Shown one piece after another: positions 1 to 7,526 of a stretch of DNA of 27,857 bases. Made by a program: the position numbers and the translations under genes. Each line of letters opens with the position of its first letter. The first letter of the stretch is position 1. The notes under the pieces were generated by a model. The model was given only the letters and a program-made list of their open reading frames with translations, was not told where the DNA came from and did not search any database. This stretch comes from Piscirickettsiaceae bacterium (lineage in GTDB: Bacteria; Pseudomonadota; Gammaproteobacteria; PS1; Pseudothioglobaceae): NCBI GenBank assembly GCA_012963565.1, contig DTVJ01000074.1, positions 1 through 27,857 on the forward strand, in the 5' to 3' direction.

Positions 1-1885
1 TGGCAATAGTCTTTTTATCTTCATAGTCCATCTCTATCATTGATGATAGTAGGGCGATATTAGATTTTAAATATTCTTCAACTGGCTCTTTGTTAAGCTT
101 AACGGTACAACCATTGGCGGAGCGCTCTGCAGAAGCATCAGCAAATTCAAATACTTGTTCTAATTTTAAGTCACTAAGACCTTCGATTTCCAAGATGCGA
201 CCTGAAAAAATATTCTTCTTGTGTTCTTTGGCGACCGTTAATAGGCCTTTTTGTATAGCAACATATGGGATGGCATTAACGATATCTCTGAGAGTAATGC
301 CCTCTTGCATGGTGCCAGAAAACTTAACCAGTACTGATTCTGGCATGTCTAACGGCAACACCCCAATCGAAGCACCGAAGGCAACCAGACCAGAACCTGC
401 TGGAAAACTAATACCAAGTGGAAAGCGAGTATGTGAATCACCACCGGTACCTACCGTATCGGGTAGTAGCATACGGTTAAGCCATGGGTGAATAATGCCA
501 TCACCGGGTTTTAGTGCTACACCGCCACGAGAGTGCATAAAGTCCGGTAATGAATGTTGCAGTTCTAGATCAATAGGTTTTGGATAGGCTGCTGTATGGC
601 AAAAACTTTGCATGACTAGTTCAGCCGAAAATCCTAGACAAGCTAGTTCTTTTAATTCATCACGAGTCATAGCACCAGTCGTGTCTTGAGATCCGACCGT
701 GGTCATACGAGGTTCACAATAGGTGCCAGGGCGAATGCCTTTAACGCCACAAGCATTACCGACAATTTTTTGTGCTAGTGTGAAACCGACATCAGAATCA
801 CCAGTGTCATGCGGGCGTAAGAAAATGTCACTAACTGGTAAATCCAAGTCTTGACGAGTTTTGTCTGTGAGCCCCCTACCAATGATCAAAGGAATCCTAC
901 CACCTGCGCGTACTTCATCTGGCATGGTGGTTGGTGCTAGCTCAAAGGTGGATATAACATCACCATCAGTATTAGTGATTTTTCCTTCATAAGGGTAGAT
1001 GGTAATTTCATCGCCCATATTTAGTTTAGACACATCACACTCGATAGGTAATGCGCCTGAATCTTCAGCAGTATTAAAGAAAATTGGTGCAATACTTTCA
1101 CCTAAAATAACACCACCACCACGCTTATTAGGAACATGGTCAATGTCATTGCCCATGTGCCATAACACAGAGTTAATGGCCGATTTACGCGAAGATCCGG
1201 TACCGACAACGTCACCAACAAAAGCTAAAGGCAAACCTTTTTCTTTTAGTTTTTCGATAGTAAGTAATGGATTGTCCATTGTTTTCCCTAGCATAGACTG
1301 AGCATGTAATGGGATATCGGGGCGCGACCAAGCCTCAGTGGCTGGCGATAAATCATCGGTATTAATTTCACCTTCAGCGCGGAAAACAGTAAGCTTAATT
1401 TCGTTAGGCAAAGCATCTTTAGCATTAAACCAATCAGCATTTGCCCAAGCATCCACCACTTTTTTGGCAAAGGCATTATCAGCTGATTTTTCTAAAATAG
1501 TTTGATAAGCTTCATAAATCAGTAATGTTCTAGACAATGCATCACAGGCAGCTTGTGCAGTTGCATCTATATCTAATAGTTCAATCAGTGGTGCAATGTT
1601 ATAACCACCCAACATCGTGCCTAATAAAGATGTAGCATGCTCCTGATTGATTGCATTACAATTTTGTTCACCTTTGGCAATACTGGCCAAAAAGCTTGCC
1701 TTTACATACGCCGCTTCATCAACTCCAGGAGGTACTCGATGTGTTAACAAATCGAGATAAAAAGTCTCATCATTGCCATTAATTAGATTTTCAATTACGG
1801 ATTGAGTTTGTTCTGCATTTAGCACTAATGGCGGCAAATTGTCCTTGGCGCGTTCATCAATGTGTTTTAAGTAAGCTGTTTTCAT
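1..1885 (-). CDS. acnB: Aconitate hydratase B (2-methylisocitrate dehydratase), 3' part cut by left edge
   Basis: Translating the minus strand from an ATG at 1885 gives about 628 uninterrupted residues that follow E. coli AcnB throughout: an N-terminal helical (HEAT-like) domain, the swivel domain with VGTGSSRKSAINS, then the catalytic region with EPRMTTVGSQDTTGAMTRDE, SFCHTAAYPKP and GTGGDSHTRFPLGISFPAGS. AcnB interconverts citrate and isocitrate in the TCA cycle using a [4Fe-4S] cluster, and can also act in the methylcitrate pathway. E. coli AcnB has about 865 residues, so roughly the last 230 lie beyond position 1, including the three cysteines that ligate the cluster. The gene is divergent from purB across 66 bp. 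No good Shine-Dalgarno precedes the start. The reading frame is intact, so the truncation is only the window edge. Confidence 0.97.
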   Translation of the reverse strand, partial: MKTAYLKHIDERAKDNLPPLVLNAEQTQSVIENLINGNDETFYLDLLTHRVPPGVDEAAYVKASFLASIAKGEQNCNAINQEHATSLLGTMLGGYNIAPLIELLDIDATAQAACDALSRTLLIYEAYQTILEKSADNAFAKKVVDAWANADWFNAKDALPNEIKLTVFRAEGEINTDDLSPATEAWSRPDIPLHAQSMLGKTMDNPLLTIEKLKEKGLPLAFVGDVVGTGSSRKSAINSVLWHMGNDIDHVPNKRGGGVILGESIAPIFFNTAEDSGALPIECDVSKLNMGDEITIYPYEGKITNTDGDVISTFELAPTTMPDEVRAGGRIPLIIGRGLTDKTRQDLDLPVSDIFLRPHDTGDSDVGFTLAQKIVGNACGVKGIRPGTYCEPRMTTVGSQDTTGAMTRDELKELACLGFSAELVMQSFCHTAAYPKPIDLELQHSLPDFMHSRGGVALKPGDGIIHPWLNRMLLPDTVGTGGDSHTRFPLGISFPAGSGLVAFGASIGVLPLDMPESVLVKFSGTMQEGITLRDIVNAIPYVAIQKGLLTVAKEHKKNIFSGRILEIEGLSDLKLEQVFEFADASAERSANGCTVKLNKEPVEEYLKSNIALLSSMIEMDYEDKKTIA

Positions 1886-1913
1886 CTGCGTGATAAATGA
1901 ATGGTATAAAGCG

Positions 1914-1919
1914 TATAAT
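1914..1919 (+). promoter_or_regulatory. Probable -10 element for purB
   Basis: A perfect TATAAT lies 32 bp before the purB ATG in the acnB-purB divergent gap. The -35 at the right spacing (about 1891-1896) is poor. The -10 is flanked by an 8-bp inverted repeat, ATAAATGA at 1893-1900 and TCATTTAT at 1924-1931, which could be an operator. No transcript data support either reading. Confidence 0.4.
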
Positions 1920-1951
1920 TTTATCATTTATTTGATTGAATTAAACGTATT

Positions 1952-3328
1952 ATGGAACTCAGCGCTTTAACTGCTATTTCTCCCGTTGATGGGCGTTATT
2001 TTGACAAAACCAACGCTTTAAGTACGATTTTTAGTGAATTTGGTCTGATTAAGTATCGTGTATTAATTGAAGTAAAGTGGCTGCAAGCCATGTCAGAAAA
2101 TGCCGGCATCCCCGAAGTTCCCAAATTTAGTGATCAGGCTGCTCAGTTTTTAGCCGATATCGCTACTAATTTTTCAGTTGAAGATGCACAAGCAGTTAAA
2201 GATATTGAGCGTACTACCAATCATGATGTTAAGGCGGTCGAGTATTTCTTAAAAGACAAGATTAAGGACAACACGGAACTCAATGCAGTTACTGAATTTT
2301 TCCATTTTGCTTGTACTTCTGAAGATATTAATAATTTATCTCACGCGTTGATGTTGTTAGAAGGTCGTGAAGTTGTCTTAGAGCAGATGCAAAACGTATT
2401 GTCTCTGATTGGTGCTTTGGCTAAGGACAATGCCTCTATCCCGATGTTATCTCGCACCCATGGTCAAACTGCCTCACCAACTACCGTTGGTAAAGAAATG
2501 GCTAACTTTGCGTATCGCTTAAGAAGACAAATTGAACATTTACAAGCGGTCAAAATTATGGGTAAATTTAATGGCGCTGTTGGTAATTTCAACGCACACA
2601 TATCGGCTTACCCTGACTTGGATTGGCAGCGTATTTCCCAAGACTTTATTGAAGGCTTAGGCGTGAACTACGCCCCTTATACCGCACAGATTGAACCGCA
2701 TGATTATATGGCGGAGTATTTCCATGCAATGAATCGTTTCAACACCATTTTGATTGATTTTTGTCGTGACATCTGGGGTTACGTATCGTTGGGTTATTTC
2801 AAACAAAAAACCATTGCCGGTGAAGTAGGATCGTCCACTATGCCACACAAGGTCAACCCAATTGATTTTGAAAATGGCGAAGGTAACTTAGGTATTGCCA
2901 ATGCACTGAATACGCATTTGGCGGATAAGCTGGCGATTTCACGTTGGCAAAGAGATTTATCAGACTCAACTGTACTAAGAAATCTAGGTGTGAGCTGTGC
3001 ACACTGTTTGGTGGCATACGCATCGATTGCTAAAGGTATTGGTAAACTAGAAACCAATGAGACTAGATTGTTGCAAGATTTAGACAGTTCTTGGGAAGTA
3101 TTGGCTGAGCCAATTCAAACGGTTATGCGCCGTTATGGTATTGAAAATCCATATGAAAAACTTAAAGCACTAACGCGCGGTCAAACCATTGACGCCCAAG
3201 TGTTGGCAGAATTTGTAAAAGATCTCGATATGCCAGATGAAGCGAAAAAAGCATTATCTGAATTAACACCGATGACTTACATTGGCGATGCAGATAAGTT
3301 AGCACGAGATATTGAAAAACTGATATAA
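1952..3328 (+). CDS. purB: Adenylosuccinate lyase
   Basis: The 458-residue product aligns with E. coli PurB (456 residues) from MELSALTAISPVDGRY to the end. It splits SAICAR to AICAR plus fumarate, and adenylosuccinate to AMP plus fumarate, so it acts twice in purine synthesis. It belongs to the fumarase/aspartase superfamily. Visible motifs are ERTTNHDVKAVEYF near residue 86, SRTHGQ with the catalytic His170, and the superfamily signature GSSTMPHKVNP at 293-303 with the catalytic serine at 294/295. AICAR made here is used by PurH, encoded at 21018-22559 on the other strand. It is divergent from acnB and 47 bp upstream of rpsP. It probably starts from the TATAAT at 1914. Nothing in the frame is unusual. 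Confidence 0.98.
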   Translation: MELSALTAISPVDGRYFDKTNALSTIFSEFGLIKYRVLIEVKWLQAMSENAGIPEVPKFSDQAAQFLADIATNFSVEDAQAVKDIERTTNHDVKAVEYFLKDKIKDNTELNAVTEFFHFACTSEDINNLSHALMLLEGREVVLEQMQNVLSLIGALAKDNASIPMLSRTHGQTASPTTVGKEMANFAYRLRRQIEHLQAVKIMGKFNGAVGNFNAHISAYPDLDWQRISQDFIEGLGVNYAPYTAQIEPHDYMAEYFHAMNRFNTILIDFCRDIWGYVSLGYFKQKTIAGEVGSSTMPHKVNPIDFENGEGNLGIANALNTHLADKLAISRWQRDLSDSTVLRNLGVSCAHCLVAYASIAKGIGKLETNETRLLQDLDSSWEVLAEPIQTVMRRYGIENPYEKLKALTRGQTIDAQVLAEFVKDLDMPDEAKKALSELTPMTYIGDADKLARDIEKLI

Positions 3329-3375
3329 TTTACCGCCTTATTACAACAACAATATAAAAAAGGAGCAAAAAACCC

Positions 3376-3840
3376 ATGGTTAAAATTAGATTAGCCCGAG
3401 GTGGAGCCAAGAAAAAACCTTTTTATTCAATTGTAGCAACAGACTCTAGAAAACGTAGAGACAGTGGTTACATTGAGCGTATTGGATATTTTAATCCAGT
3501 TGCTCGTGGACAAGAAGTTAGGCTTACTATCGAAGAAGATAGATTAGATTACTGGGCATCAAAAGGTGCACAAATCTCTGATCGTGTTAAGCAACTTGTC
3601 AAAGAATTCAAAGACCCTTCAATTCGTGAGAAACGTGTCGCAGCTCAAGATGCTAGAGCTGCAGCAGTAGCTGCTAAACTAGCAGCTGAAGCAAAAGCAA
3701 AAGCGGACGAAGAGGCAAAAGCTGAGGCTGAGGCGAAAGCAGCAGAAGCAGCAGAAGCTAAGGCAGCAGCTGAAGCAGAAGCAGCTGCGGCGGCGGAAGC
3801 ACCAGCTGAAGAGTCATCAGAGGAAGAGGCTGCTGAGTAA
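3376..3840 (+). CDS. rpsP: 30S ribosomal protein S16 with long Ala/Glu/Lys-rich C-terminal extension
   Basis: Residues 1-82 (MVKIRLARGGAKKKPFYSIV onward, with RKRRDSGYIERIGYFNP) are a complete S16, a small-subunit assembly protein that binds 16S rRNA. AGGAG at 3361-3365 sits well spaced before ATG 3376 and fixes the start. The protein then continues for about 70 residues of almost only Ala, Glu and Lys, ending in EESSEEEAAE, for 154 residues in all; E. coli S16 has 82. The tail has a basic-to-acidic gradient and should form a charged helix on the ribosome surface. Its DNA consists of near-repeats of GCA/GAA/GCT codons, so slippage could change its length. rimM follows 34 bp later, as usual. 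Confidence 0.97.
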   Translation: MVKIRLARGGAKKKPFYSIVATDSRKRRDSGYIERIGYFNPVARGQEVRLTIEEDRLDYWASKGAQISDRVKQLVKEFKDPSIREKRVAAQDARAAAVAAKLAAEAKAKADEEAKAEAEAKAAEAAEAKAAAEAEAAAAAEAPAEESSEEEAAE

Positions 3841-3874
3841 CTTAGCACCTTCGACTTCTACCCACGAAAGGCTG

Positions 3875-4357
3875 TTGGTCGGTAAGATCAATGGCCTTTT
3901 TGGCGTTCAGGGCTGGGTGAAAATCTTTTCACACACACATCCTAGGAAAAATATTTTGTCCTATCAGCCTTGGCACGTTGAGATAGATGGCGAGTGGACA
4001 ACACTTGATATTCTTAAGGGTCGAGAGCAAGGCAAAACCATTGTCGCTCAACTTAAAGACACCAATGACCGTGAACAAGCACGTTCCATGATTGGCATTG
4101 ATCTATACATCGAAAAATCACAATTGCCTAAATTGTCTAAAGGCGAATACTACTGGGAAGATCTAATTGGCCTTGAAGTAATTAATCAAAAAGGCATTGT
4201 CCTTGGAAAGGTTTCGAATTTGGTGGATACCGGTGCTAATAATGTATTGATTATTAACGGCGAAAAAGAACATTGGGTGCCTTATATCGAACCTTTTTTA
4301 ATAGAAGTCAATCTTGATAAACAACAGATATTAGTTGATTGGGATGAAGATTTTTAA
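3875..4357 (+). CDS. rimM: Ribosome maturation factor RimM
   Basis: RimM binds S19 and helps mature the 30S head and process 16S rRNA. The 160-residue product has the N-terminal RimM beta-barrel (VGKINGLFGVQGWVKIFSHT, PWHVE, TNDREQARSMIG) and the C-terminal PRC-barrel (GEYYWEDLIGLEVI onward), ending VDWDEDF where E. coli ends VDWDPGF. The start is uncertain: there is no in-frame ATG, so I take TTG at 3875, just after a GAAAGG. The frame stays open upstream to the rpsP stop, so another non-ATG start is possible. Translational coupling to rpsP is likely. The operon stops here: instead of trmD and rplS, a convergent gene begins 9 bp after the stop. Confidence 0.95.
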   Translation: MVGKINGLFGVQGWVKIFSHTHPRKNILSYQPWHVEIDGEWTTLDILKGREQGKTIVAQLKDTNDREQARSMIGIDLYIEKSQLPKLSKGEYYWEDLIGLEVINQKGIVLGKVSNLVDTGANNVLIINGEKEHWVPYIEPFLIEVNLDKQQILVDWDEDF

Positions 4358-4366
4358 ATAATAAAT

Positions 4367-5590
4367 TTAGTTGTCTGCTAACGCCTTATAAATGCATGCT
4401 AGGTTGACACCAGTTACTGTATTGGCTCTAAGAGATCTTGCTTCGTTTGAGAGTTCTTGTTTGAGCCATTTAGCTGTTCTATGTTCCGGGTAGCGCATTT
4501 GAAAAATGTGGAGCCATGATGAATTAAAAGTAACACTGTCGAGATTAGAGTTAAATTTTTGATGACCATTACTTGCTTGGCCACGGTGTCGTTGTTTAGC
4601 CCATGGCTCAATTACAGAATGATCTAGAAAAGAATCGTGGAATAATTCTACAGCTTTGAGTAGTTTCTTTTCAAGATTGTCGGATATTTCAATATTTGCG
4701 GTTTTGGCTATTTCCATGATTATAAATGCTTCACCAAGGGCTGTATGATGATACCAAAGCGCTCTGTTCCCCCTTGTTGTTCTGTCCTTCATACTTCCAT
4801 CATCAAGTGTCCATTTGTCTAGACCTTTGACCATTTTTTTAACCATATCTTTATAGTTGCGGTTTTTCCCGTGCTTAATTGCGATATTTGGGAAGTAAAA
4901 TCCTGCTGAGTTGCCAAAATAAAACTTATCGGCGCGTTTAATTCGATGATAAAAACTCTCAAACCATTCTTTAATTACTTCATGTCTTTTGTCTTGCAGT
5001 TGATAGTCAGAATAGTAAAGCTTGTAAACATAGTTTAAAGACATGACTATTTCTAATGCCACTGTCGAGTCTTTTATTGGGGACATGTCTTGCCCGTTAG
5101 GATCAGTCCATTCACCTTCACAAGAGCGAAGAATCGAAGGTGGAGCGCTAGAATAGCATTGTTTGGTAGCTGATAGCGCATCTTGAGATGCCCAATCATA
5201 CAACTTATTGAATAGTTTTTCTTTTAACTGTAAATCTTCAGAAACCATAGCGTATGTAATGCTTGCCAAGTACTTTCTAAATACTTTTCTACTATGAACG
5301 CCTTCTACATCATCTTTATTGTCCATTCTTGAGTTGTACCCAAGTATTCTTGGTGCTAAGTCTTGGTTTATTACCTTCCAATGTGGTTTAAAGTATTCAA
5401 AGCCACACGACTCTATCTTTTTTGCTTTGGACAACTGGCTGAAGTTGTTATAAATTTCATCTGAAATAAATATACTTTTGCTGGTTTGTTGTGGTTTTTC
5501 GATAGTGCTATCGTCATTATTGATAAACGTTAATGATTGTGCTGAAAAAGACAAGAATGAAGTGATGGCGATTAAGATTATTTTTAACAT
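4367..5590 (-). CDS. Exported alginate-lyase-like protein (PL5/AlgL-type alpha-toroid)
   Basis: From ATG 5590 the protein has about 407 residues and opens with a typical signal peptide (MLKIILIAITSFLSFSAQS), so it is probably periplasmic or secreted. An in-frame ATG at 5629 would add 13 residues before it. The mature part is helix-rich. Numbering from the 5629 start, residues 284-295 (TTRGNRALWYHH) match the AlgL motif carrying the catalytic Arg and Tyr seven apart (R286, Y293), followed by an AlgL-like TALGEAFIIMEIAK. Where AlgL has the Asn-Asn-His catalytic motif, this protein has GNSAGFYFPN (239-248) with no histidine, so lyase activity or substrate may differ. Cysteines near 75, 158 and 170 could form disulfides. 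The gene is isolated between rimM (convergent) and the BicA-like gene, with no alginate genes nearby. The family call is moderate; the function is not established. Confidence 0.65.
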   Translation of the reverse strand: MLKIILIAITSFLSFSAQSLTFINNDDSTIEKPQQTSKSIFISDEIYNNFSQLSKAKKIESCGFEYFKPHWKVINQDLAPRILGYNSRMDNKDDVEGVHSRKVFRKYLASITYAMVSEDLQLKEKLFNKLYDWASQDALSATKQCYSSAPPSILRSCEGEWTDPNGQDMSPIKDSTVALEIVMSLNYVYKLYYSDYQLQDKRHEVIKEWFESFYHRIKRADKFYFGNSAGFYFPNIAIKHGKNRNYKDMVKKMVKGLDKWTLDDGSMKDRTTRGNRALWYHHTALGEAFIIMEIAKTANIEISDNLEKKLLKAVELFHDSFLDHSVIEPWAKQRHRGQASNGHQKFNSNLDSVTFNSSWLHIFQMRYPEHRTAKWLKQELSNEARSLRANTVTGVNLACIYKALADN

Positions 5591-5682
5591 TTTATTGGTT
5601 AATTTCAATGATTTTTGAAATTTTAACATAGATGAATTTAGTGGGATAAAGGCTTGTAACTAGCTACGAAATGAAGTCAAGG

Positions 5683-5716
5683 CAATAAAAAACCCGCACT
5701 TGCGGGTTTTTTATTG
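5683..5716 (-). terminator. Strong bidirectional hairpin terminator after the BicA-like gene
   Basis: 5683-5698 (CAATAAAAAACCCGCA) pairs perfectly with 5701-5716. The GC core is followed by a run of six T on either strand. It lies 15 bp past the stop of the minus-strand SulP gene (5731), so it most likely ends that transcript before the alginate-lyase-like gene. It would also stop any + strand transcription arriving from rimM. Confidence 0.9.
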
Positions 5717-5730
5717 AGTTTGCAAAGACT

Positions 5731-7335
5731 TTAAGTTAATAGTGCTTTATCAATACCAATGTTTTCTAAGAAATGTCTTACCTTAGTGTTGGCGCCCACA
5801 ATGGTAATATCGGCAGATTTTTCTTTACAAATGTTACAAATTTCTGCAATACCACGAGACGTTGTGTAGTCAATCACAGGTACGTTTGATAAGTCCAAGA
5901 TAACTCTATCGTAGTTGGTTTTAGTTGAGAAGTCTCTTACAATACCTTTGGCTGAACCGAAGCTCATAGGGCCATTTAACTGGTAGAACAACGTGTTACC
6001 AGCACGAATGAGCTCTTGATGCGTTTCATCTAAGTGTGAGGCATCTTCAATAGTTTGTACAGAAACAATACTGGCTAATTGCACATCGGTCATTCTTTGC
6101 AAGAAGATTAAACTGGCCATTACTAGCCCAACTCCGACAGCTGCCATTAAATTATAAAATACTGTAATCGCTAGTACCGTTAGCATGATTAATACACCAG
6201 ACTTTGGTGCTGCGAATAAGCCTTTAAAGTAGTCCCAATCAATAATATCAGTACCTACTTTAACTAAGATTGCACCGAGTACGGCCAAAGGGATCTCTTT
6301 GGCGTATTGAGCACCACCCAAGACAATCATGAGCAACAGTACAGCATGTAATGCACCAGAGATTGGCGTTAAACCACCAGCCTTTACGTTGGTCATAGTA
6401 CGCATAGTTGCGCCCGCACCTGGTAAACCGCCAAACAGACCTGAGAAGGTATTACCAATACCTTGACCGATTAACTCTCTGTCAGATTTGTGATGTGTGC
6501 GTGTAATCTCGTCCGAGACTAATGAAGTCAGTAATGAGTCGATAGAGCCTAATATTGCTAGCATTAATGCTGATGCAAACATGTCTGCAATCATGCTCGT
6601 TTCCCAAACAGGCATTTGGAAGCCTGGTAAGCCAGTTGGAATATTACCCAAAATCATGTTGTTCAAAGGCTCAGTCCCTGAAGCAAAATATTGCGGAAAG
6701 AACACCAAGATTAACGTACCAGAAAGTAAAGCAAACAACGGTGCAGGAATGATTCTACCAATCTTTTTTGGTAGTAAATAAACAATGAGGAGTGTAATAA
6801 GCGCAATTGAAAGTGCGCCAGTATTAACGAAGTAATGCTCAATATCACCCAGTTGAGAAAAAATACCTGTGGTTGAGCCTTTAATGTCGTAAAAGCCCAG
6901 TACTTGAGGGATTTGAAGAATAATGATAATGACACCAATACCGGTCATAAAGCCAGAGGTAACAGGATGTGGCATTAGGTTGATAAAACGACCTAACTTT
7001 AAAATACCAAAAACAATCTGGAACAAACCACCTAGTGCTACAACGGTAAAGGCAAGTGCTAAACCAGTTTCTGGATATAGGGCAATGTATTTGGTAACAA
7101 TCATTGCCATTACTACTGTCATTGGACCGGTAGGACCAGAAACTTGAGCGCCAGTACCACCAAAAAGTGCCGCAAAGAAACCAGTAATGATTGCGCCGTA
7201 TAAACCTGCAATAGCGCCTGCGCCTGATGCAAGGCCCATAGCGATAGCAAATGGAAGCGCTACAACGCCGGCTGTAATACCACCAGTAATATCACCACGT
7301 ATATTATTAAAATGTAAATTTTCAATTAATTTCAT
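5731..7335 (-). CDS. SulP-family anion transporter, BicA-like (probable Na+-dependent bicarbonate importer)
   Basis: The 534-residue inner-membrane protein has the SulP fold of about 14 segments and a C-terminal cytoplasmic STAS domain (from about residue 430; DLSNVPVIDYTTSRGIAEI). By memory of the cyanobacterial sequence, it is much closer to BicA than to ordinary sulfate permeases: HFNNIRGDITGGITAGVVAL at the start, GPTGPMTVVM near 67, GSIDSLLTS with D266 and T270 at positions matching the BicA substrate/Na+ site, then RTHHKSDRELIGQG and FSGLFGGLPGAGAT. BicA imports bicarbonate with sodium, which would supply CO2 fixation in an autotroph. It is divergent from a second SulP gene across 191 bp and followed by a strong terminator, so it is monocistronic. 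SulP substrates cannot be read with certainty from sequence; sulfate or another anion remains possible. Confidence 0.9.
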   Translation of the reverse strand: MKLIENLHFNNIRGDITGGITAGVVALPFAIAMGLASGAGAIAGLYGAIITGFFAALFGGTGAQVSGPTGPMTVVMAMIVTKYIALYPETGLALAFTVVALGGLFQIVFGILKLGRFINLMPHPVTSGFMTGIGVIIIILQIPQVLGFYDIKGSTTGIFSQLGDIEHYFVNTGALSIALITLLIVYLLPKKIGRIIPAPLFALLSGTLILVFFPQYFASGTEPLNNMILGNIPTGLPGFQMPVWETSMIADMFASALMLAILGSIDSLLTSLVSDEITRTHHKSDRELIGQGIGNTFSGLFGGLPGAGATMRTMTNVKAGGLTPISGALHAVLLLMIVLGGAQYAKEIPLAVLGAILVKVGTDIIDWDYFKGLFAAPKSGVLIMLTVLAITVFYNLMAAVGVGLVMASLIFLQRMTDVQLASIVSVQTIEDASHLDETHQELIRAGNTLFYQLNGPMSFGSAKGIVRDFSTKTNYDRVILDLSNVPVIDYTTSRGIAEICNICKEKSADITIVGANTKVRHFLENIGIDKALLT

Positions 7336-7526
7336 GAATTAATCCTTATATGTAATATATAAATTTAAAGAGTTACGTCTGAAAAAGACACGTGCAATAT
7401 TATACAAAATAACACCCATAAAATGCAGGTATTATTATATAATATACTGCTTATATCCCTTTGATATACTCAGACGAACTCCTAATGGCTTAAAGTCATT
7501 TTTATAAATTGTTGGACAAACATATA
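7336..7526. promoter_or_regulatory. Divergent promoter region between the two SulP genes, with AT-rich palindrome
   Basis: This 191-bp gap must hold promoters for both transporters. On the minus strand a TATAAT (7399-7404) is a fair -10 for the BicA-like gene. 7425-7450 is an imperfect palindrome running from GCAGGTATTATTA to TATAATATACTGC, with a perfect core TATTATATAATA. ACGTCT/AGACACGT around 7375-7393 is a smaller inverted repeat. For the + gene, TTGATA at 7461-7466 could be a -35. A shared regulator binding the palindrome is an inference only. Confidence 0.4.

Noticed and set aside
3645..3848. Minus-strand open frame of Ala/Ser-rich codons
   Set aside because: It is the mirror of the repetitive rpsP tail; the codon pattern alone keeps it open, and there is no start signal or family match.
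6497..6781. Coding frames on the + strand inside the BicA-like gene
   Set aside because: They are antisense shadows of a strongly recognised transporter and match no family.
7509..7526. TTG start for the + strand SulP gene
   Set aside because: It adds only six residues with no membrane or family similarity; the ATG at 7527 is simpler.
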